Shown: positions 1 through 7,286, counted from the stretch's first letter. The stretch: 13,994 nucleotides of DNA from CAXDRM01 sp963991775 (GCA_963991775.1 CAXDRM010000030.1:1-13994); one strand, 5' to 3'. Numbers and translations: made by a program. Notes: generated from the sequence alone by a model not told the origin.

Positions 1-2
1 TG

Positions 3-92
3 AGAGATCCTGAGCTGTTACAAGAGATTTGTAAGGCCCAAGAACAGCTGAAAAAGAAGCATAAATTTTCTGAATTGATTAAGCTTTTATAA
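3..92 (+). CDS. C-terminal fragment of an unidentified protein
   Basis: An open frame enters from the left edge and ends at TAA 90-92, giving 29 residues (RDPELLQEICKAQEQL, then a Lys-rich segment ending in SELIKLL). It is predicted helical and strongly charged. No start is visible and no family can be recognised from so little. The next gene has its own promoter about 20 bases further on, so the two are probably separate transcription units. The other two plus frames are interrupted by stops in this stretch, which supports this frame. Confidence 0.45.
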   Translation, partial: RDPELLQEICKAQEQLKKKHKFSELIKLL

Positions 93-108
93 GGCTTAAT
101 TAGTTTAA

Positions 109-137
109 TTTACTTGCCTCTAATTTTATGTTATAAT
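109..137 (+). promoter_or_regulatory. Sigma-70-type promoter of the ankyrin gene
   Basis: A perfect TATAAT at 132-137 is preceded by TG one base upstream (extended -10, TGTTATAAT). A -35-like TTTACT lies at 109-114 with a 17-base spacer. The spacer contains CTTGC, four variable bases and AATTTTATGT, which recurs in the same register at the promoter near 7300. Transcription would start near 144, leaving a leader of about 28 bases. Confidence 0.65.
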
Positions 138-171
138 GTCCAGCACATAAAACTTTTTGGAGGTAACAATT

Positions 172-705
172 ATGCCATATAATATTGAAGATTTACGTGA
201 TGCAATTACTGAGCACAATAAAGATTTAGTCTCAGAAATTCTTACTGAAAACCCGGATTTAGCTAATCAGAGAGTAGCAGCTAAAAACTGTATTAATTCT
301 CCTTTGGGGTTTAGTCCTTTAGTTTTTGCTATAAAGCAGAGTACACAAGAAATAGTAAATATTTTGTTAAGTAACGGTGCAGATAAAAATCAAGATCATT
401 CTATGGCTGGTAATATTATGTTACCTGCAGATTTTTTGGTAAATGGTATAGCTCTTGATGGCAGATCTGAAAGAATGCACAATGATTGTTCTCCAACTTA
501 CAGTTTACCCGATAGAGATCTTGATATGTTACAGCATATAGTAGAGTTAGGGGCTAACATGACTTATGAAAATCAGCTTAGTGGTGAAGTAAGAAAAGCT
601 TTTAACAGAGGCATTGAGGCTAGGCCCAACACAGAGCATGTTGATAGAATTATAATGGAAAGGTCTAGAAGTTCATCTGAAGCTTCTTTAGGCGGCCTCC
701 TTTAA
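172..705 (+). CDS. Small ankyrin-repeat protein
   Basis: This 177-aa protein has no signal peptide or membrane segment. Ankyrin-like helix pairs are visible at about residues 4-33 (IEDLRDAI...VSEILTENPDL), 46-74 (GFSPLVFAIKQ...NILLSNGADKN) and 115-135 (DLDMLQHIVELGANMT). The last ten or so residues are Ser-rich (RSRSSSEAS) and end in LGGLL. Ankyrin repeats bind proteins, and in host-associated bacteria such proteins are often secreted effectors; that role here is inference. ATG 172 is chosen because GGAGGT at 159-164 lies seven bases upstream. A TTG at 157 in the same frame overlaps that ribosome site and is unlikely to be used. Ten of eleven arginines are AGA or AGG, unlike the neighbouring housekeeping genes. 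The last 18 bases overlap the end of atpF on the other strand. Confidence 0.8.
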   Translation: MPYNIEDLRDAITEHNKDLVSEILTENPDLANQRVAAKNCINSPLGFSPLVFAIKQSTQEIVNILLSNGADKNQDHSMAGNIMLPADFLVNGIALDGRSERMHNDCSPTYSLPDRDLDMLQHIVELGANMTYENQLSGEVRKAFNRGIEARPNTEHVDRIIMERSRSSSEASLGGLL

Positions 706-1155
706 AGCTGCTAAAGAGTTTTTGAAAACTTTGCTTTGATCAAGGTTTTTATCAAGCTCTTTAGTAAATTGTGCTACAGCTTCATCTATTGCTTGAGCGC
801 GTAATTCATAAAGAGCACGTTTTTCTAAATCTTTAATTAAATAATCTGCTTTAGCTAATTGCTCTTGTGCGGAGTTTTTAAGGTTATCTTGTGCATTTGC
901 TAAAAGATTATCTGCAGAAATTTGTGCATTTTTAACTAGCTCGGCAGCTTTAGCTTCATTCTCAGTTTTAAGCTGTTCTTGTTCTTGGCGTAATTTTACT
1001 GCTTCTTTTTTTAGCTCAGCAGCTTGTTTTAATTCTGTATCAATTGTTTCAATTTTATCAGCCATTGCTTGCGAAATAATAGCTGATATTTTTCTACCGA
1101 TTAATCCGATAAAAATAACGAAAGATAGGGCGATAAAAAATTTTGCGTCGATCAT
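688..1155 (-). CDS. atpF: F0F1 ATP synthase subunit b
   Basis: This 155-aa protein has one N-terminal membrane helix (FFIALSFVIFIGLIG, about residues 6-20) followed by a long Lys/Glu/Ala/Gln-rich coiled coil. That is the layout of subunit b, the peripheral stalk that anchors the F1 head through the delta subunit. As in other alphaproteobacteria it is encoded directly after a second b-type gene, so the stalk is a b/b' heterodimer. Its ATG overlaps the stop of that gene by one base (TAATG on the minus strand), which implies translational coupling. It is the last gene of the F0 operon, and no F1 genes follow. Its stop lies inside the end of the convergent ankyrin gene. The sequence is too variable to separate b from b' alone; the assignment rests on gene order and the N-terminal sequence. 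Confidence 0.9.
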   Translation of the reverse strand: MIDAKFFIALSFVIFIGLIGRKISAIISQAMADKIETIDTELKQAAELKKEAVKLRQEQEQLKTENEAKAAELVKNAQISADNLLANAQDNLKNSAQEQLAKADYLIKDLEKRALYELRAQAIDEAVAQFTKELDKNLDQSKVFKNSLAALKEAA

Positions 1156-1592
1156 TAGCTAGAATAGTTTTTGATTAAATCTTGATATATTTTTTTGCTT
1201 AAAGCGCTAATTTCTTTGCTGCTAGCTTTTTTAAAATCAGCTATTTTACTTTCTGCTTTAGCGATTTTACTGTTAATTTCTTGGTCTATTTTTTCTTGCT
1301 GTGCTTGCTGCTTTTTAATAATTTTAGCTTCGGCCTCTTTTATAATTTTGTTAGATTCTTGCCTTGCATCAGCAATAATTGCCTCATACTCACCAACAAA
1401 ATCACTAGCTTGGTTTTTAATTGCTTCAGCTTCACTCAAAGCATTTTGGAGCGCCGCAGCACGCATCTCTAAAACTTTAGAAATGCGTGGCAGAATGATT
1501 CTTGCTGCATAAAAATATAAAATCGCAAAACTAACTGTTAACCAGAAAAGCTGTGAGATAAATGGATAATTAGCAAAATCTATTTGCGGCAT
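1155..1592 (-). CDS. atpX: F0F1 ATP synthase subunit b' (second b-type stalk subunit)
   Basis: This 145-aa protein starts MPQIDFANYPFISQLFW. A single membrane helix (LFWLTVSFAILYFYAARIILP, about residues 15-35) runs into LPRISKVLEMRAAAL and then an Ala/Lys/Glu coiled coil. The MPQ-F-Q-FWL start and the LP-I---L--R motif after the helix are characteristic of b' in alphaproteobacteria and cyanobacteria. It forms the peripheral stalk with the b subunit encoded next. On the minus strand AGGTAG lies just before the ATG and can serve as a ribosome site. It follows atpE by ten bases and overlaps atpF by one, so the three are clearly co-transcribed. At 145 aa it is slightly short for the family, mainly at the C-terminal end. 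Confidence 0.9.
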   Translation of the reverse strand: MPQIDFANYPFISQLFWLTVSFAILYFYAARIILPRISKVLEMRAAALQNALSEAEAIKNQASDFVGEYEAIIADARQESNKIIKEAEAKIIKKQQAQQEKIDQEINSKIAKAESKIADFKKASSKEISALSKKIYQDLIKNYSS

Positions 1593-1602
1593 GGTCTACC
1601 TA

Positions 1603-1827
1603 TTATACAAAAATTAAGATTAATGCGATAACCAGTGAGAATAGACCCATTGATTCAGCAAAACCTGCACCAATGAAAATAAATTTTTGTACTTTATCTG
1701 CTGCAGAAGGGTTTCTAGCAATGCTGCTAATTGCTGCAGAAAAGATGTTACCAAGTGCTAAAGCTGCACCTAAGAAACCAAGAGCGGTAAGTCCAATACC
1801 GATATATTTTAAAGCTTCAAGTTCCAT
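1603..1827 (-). CDS. atpE: F0F1 ATP synthase subunit c (proteolipid ring)
   Basis: This 74-aa hydrophobic hairpin has a first helix at about residues 8-30, rich in Gly and Ala, the polar loop ARNPSA (37-42), and a second helix at about 49-73. The proton-carrying carboxylate is Glu58 in GAGFAESMGLF. The first helix lacks the Gln that sodium-binding rings carry opposite this Glu, so the ring is expected to be proton-coupled. The length and the NPSAAD loop match mitochondrial and rickettsial subunit c. It has the clearest ribosome site of the operon (GAGG five bases before ATG), in line with the many c copies per enzyme. Confidence 0.96.
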   Translation of the reverse strand: MELEALKYIGIGLTALGFLGAALALGNIFSAAISSIARNPSAADKVQKFIFIGAGFAESMGLFSLVIALILIFV

Positions 1828-1832
1828 GAGAT

Positions 1833-1836
1833 CCTC
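1833..1836 (-). promoter_or_regulatory. Strong ribosome-binding site of atpE
   Basis: On the minus strand the leader reads TTTTTTGAGGATCTC before the ATG, with GAGG five bases away. atpI and atpB have no comparable site. The difference would raise translation of subunit c relative to a, as the 8-15:1 stoichiometry of the ring demands. The level is inferred from sequence only. Confidence 0.6.
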
Positions 1837-1858
1837 AAAAAAGTTAAGTTAATAAAAT

Positions 1859-2599
1859 TTAGTGATGCAATTCAACTGCGTCACTAAGATAAACACAGGC
1901 AAGCATCGTAAAAATATATGCCTGTAAAATTGCCACAAAAATTTCGAAGCCGGTCAAAATTACTAAAAAAAGAAGTGGTAACCAACCGCCAATAAAACCA
2001 AGAGGCAAAATGAATCCAGCAATCACTTTAAGCATAGTATGACCAGCAGTCATATTAGCAGCAAGTCTGATTGCTAGACTTACTGGCCTAATTAAATAGG
2101 CAAGTAATTCGATGGCAACTAAAAGCGGTGCTAACCACATTGGAGTGCCTGAAGGTAAAAATATAGTGAAGAATTTTTTACCATGCTTAATTAGGGCTGC
2201 AGTGACAATTACTAAAAATAAAAATGCAGCTAATGCAAAGGTAATAATAATATGGCTAGTAGCAGTAAAGCTATAAGGAATCATGCCAAATAAATTACTA
2301 AAGAGCACGAACATAAAGAGGCAAAATGCCAGTGGAAAAAATTTAAGACCTTTAGTGCCAGTATTTTCTACTAACATATCTTTAACAAAATTATAGAAAA
2401 ACTCGGCAGCTAATTGTGGTTTTCCTGGTACAATTTCGACTTTGCGTGTCGCAAATAATAATAAGAAAACTGCTGTTAAAGTTGAGATAAGCATTACCAA
2501 GCCAGAATTTGTAAGGTCAAATGAAAGACCTAAAAAATCAAATTCGATTAAAGGTTTAATTTCAAATTGAGCTAGTGGTGAGCTTTTATCTCCTGCCAT
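1859..2599 (-). CDS. atpB: F0F1 ATP synthase subunit a
   Basis: This 246-aa polytopic inner-membrane protein forms the two proton half-channels against the c ring. Hydrophobic segments lie at about residues 30-50, 88-108, 115-137, 155-172, 190-215 and 217-240. The essential arginine is Arg178 in LAIRLAANMTAGH (176-187), and this wording is typical of Rickettsiales and mitochondria. The downstream helix contains GFEIFVAILQAYIFTMLACVYL, another family signature with the conserved Glu and Gln. The length is normal. It begins five bases after atpI ends and is followed 31 bases later by atpE. No clear Shine-Dalgarno sequence precedes the ATG, so it probably depends on coupling to atpI. Confidence 0.96.
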   Translation of the reverse strand: MAGDKSSPLAQFEIKPLIEFDFLGLSFDLTNSGLVMLISTLTAVFLLLFATRKVEIVPGKPQLAAEFFYNFVKDMLVENTGTKGLKFFPLAFCLFMFVLFSNLFGMIPYSFTATSHIIITFALAAFLFLVIVTAALIKHGKKFFTIFLPSGTPMWLAPLLVAIELLAYLIRPVSLAIRLAANMTAGHTMLKVIAGFILPLGFIGGWLPLLFLVILTGFEIFVAILQAYIFTMLACVYLSDAVELHH

Positions 2600-2604
2600 A
2601 ATAT

Positions 2605-2877
2605 TTACTTAAGATTGCGTAGCAAATTTACAAATCCGCCGGCCATACCTAATAACATAAAGATGATAAAATACAATGGTTTTGTTGCAAAGAATTTATC
2701 TAAATTATAGCCCAAAAATGCTCCAACTGCGATGCCAGCGCCAACATCAATAGAGATTTGCGTGACATATTTCATGCCATTATCTGATTTTGAGTTATTT
2801 TTTGTTTTTTTCTCCTTTACTTTGTAATGTTTTATTGTAGAATCTAGATTATCTATTTTATCTTTGAAATCTTTCAT
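2605..2877 (-). CDS. atpI: AtpI/AtpQ-type F0 assembly protein
   Basis: This 90-aa protein has a charged, Lys-rich N-terminus (1-34) and two Gly-rich membrane helices: VGAGIAVGAFLGYNLDKFF (about 45-63) and YFIIFMLLGMAGGFVNLLRNL (about 69-89). That is the layout of the AtpI family encoded at the head of many atp operons, associated with c-ring assembly and sometimes magnesium or calcium transport. Its position directly before atpB supports the call. The ATG at 2877 has no good ribosome site. An internal ATG at 2775 (residue 35, MKYVTQISIDVG) is an alternative start that would widen the gap to dprA. Similarity is weak, as is usual for this family. Confidence 0.8.
   Translation of the reverse strand: MKDFKDKIDNLDSTIKHYKVKEKKTKNNSKSDNGMKYVTQISIDVGAGIAVGAFLGYNLDKFFATKPLYFIIFMLLGMAGGFVNLLRNLK
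2816..2843 (+). promoter_or_regulatory. Possible dprA promoter inside atpI
   Basis: TTTACT (2816-2821) and TAGAAT (2838-2843) are separated by 16 bases and would start transcription near 2850, about 40 bases before the dprA ATG. The annotated atpI and dprA starts are only 12 bases apart, so a dprA promoter must lie within the atpI 5' end. In such A+T-rich DNA, chance matches are common. Confidence 0.3.
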
Positions 2878-2889
2878 TACGTACTTGCT

Positions 2890-3951
2890 ATGAACTTACA
2901 AGAATTAATTTTGCTTTCGCATCTTAACAGGGCGAGCCAAAAGAAACTATTAAAATTATCCACTGGTAAAAATTTTTTTGCTACACAGCCTGATTTTTTC
3001 AATGAACAGCTTTGTGGCTTAAATGTTGATTTAGCCAGAGAGCAGGCAGCTCTCGAAAATAACCAAATTAAATTGATAAATTATTTTGCTGATAACTATC
3101 CGAAGCAGCTAAAAGAGATGGGTGATCCACCTTTAATATTATATGCTTTAGGTAACTTAAATTTATTAGCGCGTCCTAAAGTGGCAATTATTGGTTCGCG
3201 TTCACCAAATTTAGCTAACTATAATTTAGCGGCAGAATTATCTACTTATTTGGCAGAGCAAGAAATTACTGTGGTGTCTGGTTTTGCTCGAGGTATTGAT
3301 ACTGTGGCTCATCAAAATGCTACCGAGCATACTGTAGCTGTTTTAGGTAGTGGTTTTGGCGATATTTATCCTAAAGAGAATAATCGTTTATTTGAAACTT
3401 TGGCAGAATCAGCTTTATTGCTTACTGAATATCCTTATTTTAAGCCTCCTTTAAAACTTAATTTTCCAGCACGCAACCGGATCATTGCTGCTTTAGCTGA
3501 CATTATTATTGTGCTTGAGGCTAAGCTTAATTCTGGTTCGATGATTACTGCACGTTATGGGCTAGAATTTGGTAAAGATATTTTTGCGGTTGCTGGTCAT
3601 CCTGCTGATAGTAGGGTGCGTGGTTGTAATCAGCTAATTAAAGATGGAGCACATTTACTTACTGATTTTCGTGAAGTGGCTGAGTTAGCCTTTAATAAAG
3701 CATCATTAAAATTTGCCGCAGTGGCTAAAAAACCTCAACAACAAATAGCTAAAGCAGAATTTAACCTATCTGCGCATAAGCAGCGTGTACTTAATTTGCT
3801 TACTGAAACAGGTTTAGAAATTGAGATATTGCATGCAGCAATTGATTTGCCAATTGCCAAATTTAACCAAATATTAGCTGAGTTGGAAATAGCGAATCTG
3901 ATCTATTATGATAATTTTGGTCGAGTCTGTAGGCGCTATAATATTTCTTAA
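2890..3951 (+). CDS. dprA: DNA-processing protein DprA (Smf)
   Basis: DprA binds incoming single-stranded DNA in the cytoplasm and loads RecA during natural transformation; it is also kept in many bacteria not known to transform. The 353-aa protein has a short helical N-terminal region (1-75) and a Rossmann-like core with VAIIGSR (98-104), SGFARGID (130-137), VLGSG (151-155), the signature FPARNRIIA (192-200) and SGSMITARYGLEFG (215-228). A C-terminal winged-helix-like domain follows (about 293-350, LSAHKQRVLNLL...LELEIANLIYYDNFGRVCRRYN), also typical. The gene is complete, with normal length and no lost motif. It diverges from atpI with almost no intergenic space and lacks an obvious Shine-Dalgarno sequence. 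topA follows after 88 bases; a dprA-topA neighbourhood is common in proteobacteria. Confidence 0.96.
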   Translation: MNLQELILLSHLNRASQKKLLKLSTGKNFFATQPDFFNEQLCGLNVDLAREQAALENNQIKLINYFADNYPKQLKEMGDPPLILYALGNLNLLARPKVAIIGSRSPNLANYNLAAELSTYLAEQEITVVSGFARGIDTVAHQNATEHTVAVLGSGFGDIYPKENNRLFETLAESALLLTEYPYFKPPLKLNFPARNRIIAALADIIIVLEAKLNSGSMITARYGLEFGKDIFAVAGHPADSRVRGCNQLIKDGAHLLTDFREVAELAFNKASLKFAAVAKKPQQQIAKAEFNLSAHKQRVLNLLTETGLEIEILHAAIDLPIAKFNQILAELEIANLIYYDNFGRVCRRYNIS

Positions 3952-3989
3952 ATCTAACAAAAACTTAACCTGTTAATATCGTAATAATG

Positions 3990-4028
3990 TTGACAAATGA
4001 AATCAAATACGCATTTTCTCTCAGAAAA
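3990..4028 (+). promoter_or_regulatory. Possible topA promoter with a small palindrome
   Basis: A perfect TTGACA lies at 3990-3995, but at 16-17 bases' spacing only a weak -10 (CATTTT or ATTTTC) is present. Overlapping it, TTTTCT-CTC-AGAAAA (4014-4028) forms a six-base inverted repeat 12 bases before the topA ATG. It could be an operator or a leader hairpin. No Shine-Dalgarno sequence precedes topA, so expression would start from an A+T-rich leader. Confidence 0.35.
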
Positions 4029-4039
4029 TATTATATTTT

Positions 4040-6490
4040 ATGAATTTACTAATCGTAGAATCGCCAGCCAAAGCTGGTACTATCAATAAATATCTTGGTA
4101 AAGATTATAAGGTGCTGTCATCTTATGGTCACATTAGAGATTTGCCTTCTAAAGCTGGTTCAGTTGATCCAGAAAATAACTTTGCGCTTAAATATGAGGT
4201 TGATAAAGCTTCGGAAAAACGCATGAAGCCAATTTATGATGCGGTAAAATCTGCTGATAAGCTTATTTTAGCAACGGATCCGGATCGTGAGGGTGAATCA
4301 ATATCTTGGCATATTTTAGAGGCTTTAAAAGAAAAAAAGAAATTACCTAAAGATCTTAAAATAGAACGTGTTGCATTTAATGAGATTACTAAATCAGCAA
4401 TTTTAAAAGCTTTAGAAAAACCTCGTACTATCGATCTTGATTTAGTTAATGCACAGCAAGCTAGACGTGCTTTGGATTATTTAGTGGGTTTTACTATCTC
4501 GCCAATTTTATGGCGCAAATTGCCAGGCAGCCGTTCAGCGGGGCGTGTGCAATCTGTGGCCTTACGTTTGATTTGTGAGCGTGAAGCTGAAATTGAGATC
4601 TTTAAACCCGTGGAATATTGGGATATTTTTGCTGATTTCTTAGCAAATAATAAAGATAAAATAACAGCAAAATTATATAGTGTTGCTGCTGAAAAATTAG
4701 AAAAGCTTGATATTAAAGATAAAAAATCCGCAGATGCATTGCTGGCTAAAATTACCGGGCAAGATTATCAAGTAGCTGAAATTAACGAAAAATTAGTTAA
4801 AAGAAGACCTCAGCCACCTTATATTACTTCAACTTTACAACAGGATGCAGCAAATCGTTTAGGTTTTGGTACTAAGCGAACTATGCAAGTAGCGCAAAAG
4901 CTTTATGAAGGTATTGATGTTGGTAATGGTGTTAGTGGACTTATTACTTATATGCGTACTGATGGTGTCACTTTGTCACAAGATGCTATTGCAAGTTTGC
5001 GTGGTTTTATAGGTGATAATTATGGTGCAGATTATTTACCTGCTAAGCCACATTTTTATAAAAGTAAGGTAAAAAATGCCCAAGAAGCGCATGAGGCAAT
5101 TCGTCCTACAGATATTAGCCGTACCCCAGAAGCGCTAGAAAAATATCTAACCGACGAACAATTTAAGCTTTATCGTTTGATCTGGCAGCGTACTGTTGCT
5201 TCACAAATGGCTGAGCAGCAGGCACTTCAAACTAGAGTGGATATTATCTCTGCAGATCAAGATTATCTCTTCAGAGTTACTGGTACAGTTATTAAATTTC
5301 CTGGTTTTACCAAAGTTTTTACTAATAGCCAAAAAGATGATGCGACTATTTTACCTAAGCTTGAGCAAGGGCAAAAGCTTGATTTAACTGATTTAGAAGC
5401 TAAACAACATTTTACTGAGCCACCACCACGTTTTAATGAGGCTAGCTTAGTTAAAAAAATGGAAGAGCTGGGTATTGGTCGACCTTCTACCTATGCCACA
5501 ATTATTTCTATTTTGGTGGATCGTGAATATGCGCGTCTTGAAGGAAAAAGATTTTTCCCTGAGCCACGCGGTCGTATTGTAACAGAATTTTTGGTAAATT
5601 TTTTCGAACAATATTTTGAATATGATTTTACTGCCAATTTAGAGGCGGGTCTTGATGATGTTGCTAGTGGTAAAGATCAGTGGCAAGAATTTCTGACTAA
5701 ATTTTGGCAGGGTTTTGCTAAGATTTCTGAAAAAATCGCAGATTTTTCTCCACAAGATATTAATAAAAAAATTGATGAGAGTCTTGAATATCTACTTTTT
5801 GCGGATGAAGAAGGTAATGTGAGCAGATCTTGTCCTAGCTGTAATGATGGGGTTTTAGGCTTAAAAATGGGTAAATTTGGTGCATTCCTAGCTTGTTCTA
5901 ATTACCCAGATTGTAAATATACTAAGCAAATTGGTGATCAAGATGGTGCGGTTGAAACTCAGGCAGAAGAACAGCTTTTAGGTGCTGATGCAGATGGTAA
6001 TGAGCTTACTCTTAAGAAAGGTCCTTATGGTCCATATATTGAAGTTGCTAAAGAAAAACCTCAGAAGATCTCGGTTCCTAAATTTTTAGCAAATGAAGCT
6101 ATTAATCTAGAGCTTGCGCGTAAAATTGCCAGTCTACCTCGTTTGGTGGGTACACATCCAGATGATCAAAAAGAGGTTAAAGCTAATAATGGCCGTTATG
6201 GTCCATATTTAATGCATGCAGGTAAATTTTATTCAATGCCGGCAGAAAAGCTTTTTACTGTTGAGCTTGCTGAGGCTTTAGAAATTATTGCTAAAAAAGC
6301 TTCTGCTAAAACTGGTACGGTTTTAGGTAAAGATCCTGAATCAAAAGAGGATATTAAATTGCTTAAAGGCCGTTATGGACCATATTTAAAAGTTGGTAAA
6401 AGCAATGTGGCGATTGGTAAAAATTATGATGCTGAGAATCTTACTTTGGAGCAAGCTCTAGAAATACTAGCCAAGAAGAAAAAAAAATAG
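4040..6490 (+). CDS. topA: DNA topoisomerase I (type IA)
   Basis: The enzyme relaxes negative supercoils by cutting one strand through a 5'-phosphotyrosine and passing the other strand. The 816-aa protein starts with the Toprim domain: catalytic Glu7 in IVESPAKAGTI, and the metal triad Asp80, Asp82 and Glu84 in ATDPDREGES. The body contains the DNA-binding motif LPGSRSAGRVQSVALRL (161-177), the catalytic Tyr304 in GLITYMRTDG and the motif EELGIGRPSTYATII. One four-Cys zinc ribbon follows (Cys598, Cys601, Cys619, Cys625). The C-terminus carries three Cys-free repeats with the core G-YGPY (GPYGPYIEV, GRYGPYLMH, GRYGPYLKV), the alphaproteobacterial tail type, in place of the extra zinc fingers of the E. 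coli enzyme. It ends in a Lys-rich stretch. Length and motifs are intact. Most arginines are CGN. Confidence 0.97.
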   Translation: MNLLIVESPAKAGTINKYLGKDYKVLSSYGHIRDLPSKAGSVDPENNFALKYEVDKASEKRMKPIYDAVKSADKLILATDPDREGESISWHILEALKEKKKLPKDLKIERVAFNEITKSAILKALEKPRTIDLDLVNAQQARRALDYLVGFTISPILWRKLPGSRSAGRVQSVALRLICEREAEIEIFKPVEYWDIFADFLANNKDKITAKLYSVAAEKLEKLDIKDKKSADALLAKITGQDYQVAEINEKLVKRRPQPPYITSTLQQDAANRLGFGTKRTMQVAQKLYEGIDVGNGVSGLITYMRTDGVTLSQDAIASLRGFIGDNYGADYLPAKPHFYKSKVKNAQEAHEAIRPTDISRTPEALEKYLTDEQFKLYRLIWQRTVASQMAEQQALQTRVDIISADQDYLFRVTGTVIKFPGFTKVFTNSQKDDATILPKLEQGQKLDLTDLEAKQHFTEPPPRFNEASLVKKMEELGIGRPSTYATIISILVDREYARLEGKRFFPEPRGRIVTEFLVNFFEQYFEYDFTANLEAGLDDVASGKDQWQEFLTKFWQGFAKISEKIADFSPQDINKKIDESLEYLLFADEEGNVSRSCPSCNDGVLGLKMGKFGAFLACSNYPDCKYTKQIGDQDGAVETQAEEQLLGADADGNELTLKKGPYGPYIEVAKEKPQKISVPKFLANEAINLELARKIASLPRLVGTHPDDQKEVKANNGRYGPYLMHAGKFYSMPAEKLFTVELAEALEIIAKKASAKTGTVLGKDPESKEDIKLLKGRYGPYLKVGKSNVAIGKNYDAENLTLEQALEILAKKKKK

Positions 6491-6547
6491 TATAGTAAAA
6501 ATTGTAGCTAAGCGCTCAAGACCTTATGGGAAGATAAAAAACTTATA

Positions 6548-6560
6548 AAGGAGGGGAGAG
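6548..6560 (+). promoter_or_regulatory. Well-matched Shine-Dalgarno sequence far upstream of the HAD gene
   Basis: AAGGAGGGGAGAG is the best ribosome-binding sequence in the window, but it lies over 30 bases from the HAD ATG at 6591. It is correctly spaced (about seven bases) for a TTG at 6562, which opens a 10-codon ORF. A stop at 6579 in the HAD frame rules out a longer HAD protein that uses this site. CCTTAT around 6518-6523 could pair with ATAAAGG and partly mask it. Confidence 0.55.
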
Positions 6561-6561
6561 T

Positions 6562-6594
6562 TTGTTACAAAATATGTTTAAAATTTCCAAATGA
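6562..6594 (+). CDS. Possible 10-residue leader peptide, coupled to the HAD gene
   Basis: TTG 6562 opens the reading frame MLQNMFKISK, ending at TGA 6592-6594. That stop overlaps the HAD ATG at 6591 as ATGA. A strong Shine-Dalgarno sequence lies seven bases before the TTG, while the HAD start has none. An in-frame ATG at 6574 would give MFKISK. The simplest reading is that ribosomes load here and reinitiate at the HAD ATG. The peptide shows no run of one amino acid that would suggest attenuation. Too short to judge by coding statistics. Confidence 0.35.
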   Translation: MLQNMFKISK

Positions 6595-7241
6595 AATTAG
6601 TAATTTTTGATTGCGATGGCACGCTGGTTTCCAGCGAGTATGTCAATAATCTAGCTATCTCGCGCGCAGCGCAGATGATGGGTTTTACTGATTACCCAGT
6701 AGAAGAGTGTATCCAAAAATTTCGTGGTAAAAATTTAAGTCTGATAGTTGAAAAAATTATTGCAGAGCAGCAGCAATATGTTGAACCGCAAATTTTTTTA
6801 AATGCGATCAAAAAAATGGCTTTGTCACTTACCAGTGACATAACAGCAGTGGATAATGTGCATCAGACACTTAAAGATTTAAATTTATATAAATGTGTAG
6901 CTTCTAATGGTAATCGTGAGGCAGTAATTGCATCTTTAGTGCAGACAGAGATATTTCCTTTTTTTAAAGAAGCAGAGATTTTTACGCATGAGCAAGTAGC
7001 GCGTCCTAAACCATTTCCTGACTTATTTTTGTATGCTGCCAAGCATTTTGGTGTTAGTCCAGAAGATAGCTTAGTTATTGAAGATAGTGAAACTGGAGTT
7101 GAGGCGGCACGTGCAGCTGGTATGCAGGTTTTAGGTTTTACTGGCACAGCTTTTGAAAAACCAAGACGTGCAGCTAAATTGCAAGAGGCTGGAGCTACAG
7201 CCATCATTGACGATATAGCTGAATTATTTAATTTTATCTAA
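6591..7241 (+). CDS. HAD-superfamily subfamily IA sugar-phosphate phosphatase
   Basis: This 216-aa cytosolic hydrolase carries all four HAD motifs: the nucleophile Asp7 and acid/base Asp9 in FDCDGTL, Ser105 in CVASNGN, Lys140 in ARPKPFPD, and Glu164/Asp165 in VIEDSETGVEAARAAGM. A helical cap lies between motifs I and II (about residues 15-80). Together these place it with phosphoglycolate phosphatase, beta-phosphoglucomutase and YieH-type 6-phosphogluconate phosphatase. The start FDCDGTLVSSE and the VASNG motif resemble the YieH group most, but the substrate cannot be told from sequence. It follows topA by 100 bases with no clear topA terminator. Translation probably depends on the upstream leader ORF, because its own ATG has no ribosome site. 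Confidence 0.88.
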   Translation: MKLVIFDCDGTLVSSEYVNNLAISRAAQMMGFTDYPVEECIQKFRGKNLSLIVEKIIAEQQQYVEPQIFLNAIKKMALSLTSDITAVDNVHQTLKDLNLYKCVASNGNREAVIASLVQTEIFPFFKEAEIFTHEQVARPKPFPDLFLYAAKHFGVSPEDSLVIEDSETGVEAARAAGMQVLGFTGTAFEKPRRAAKLQEAGATAIIDDIAELFNFI

Positions 7242-7252
7242 ATTTCTACTGG

Positions 7253-7273
7253 TAGAGATTATATAAATCTCTA
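7253..7273 (+). terminator. Stem-loop downstream of the HAD gene
   Basis: TAGAGATT (7253-7260), loop ATATA and AATCTCTA (7266-7273) form a perfect 8-bp stem 12 bases after the HAD stop. It is A+T-rich and is followed by AAATTATAT rather than a T run, so as an intrinsic terminator it is weak. It separates the HAD gene from the next promoter. Confidence 0.35.
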
Positions 7274-7286
7274 AAATTATATATGC

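Noticed and set aside
157..171. Upstream TTG start of the ankyrin gene
   Set aside because: It would overlap the GGAGGT ribosome site that is ideally placed for the ATG at 172.
1195..1512. Hydrophobic 105-codon plus-strand ORF within the atpX region
   Set aside because: Antisense shadow of the coiled-coil region of subunit b'; no ribosome site or family resemblance.
1603..1827. Sodium-type c ring
   Set aside because: Glu58 is followed by Ser, as some sodium rings allow, but the required Gln in helix 1 is absent (Leu25 at the aligned position).
6863..7207. 114-codon minus-strand ORF inside the HAD gene
   Set aside because: Lies opposite conserved HAD motifs II-IV, and its composition mirrors the reverse complement of that gene.
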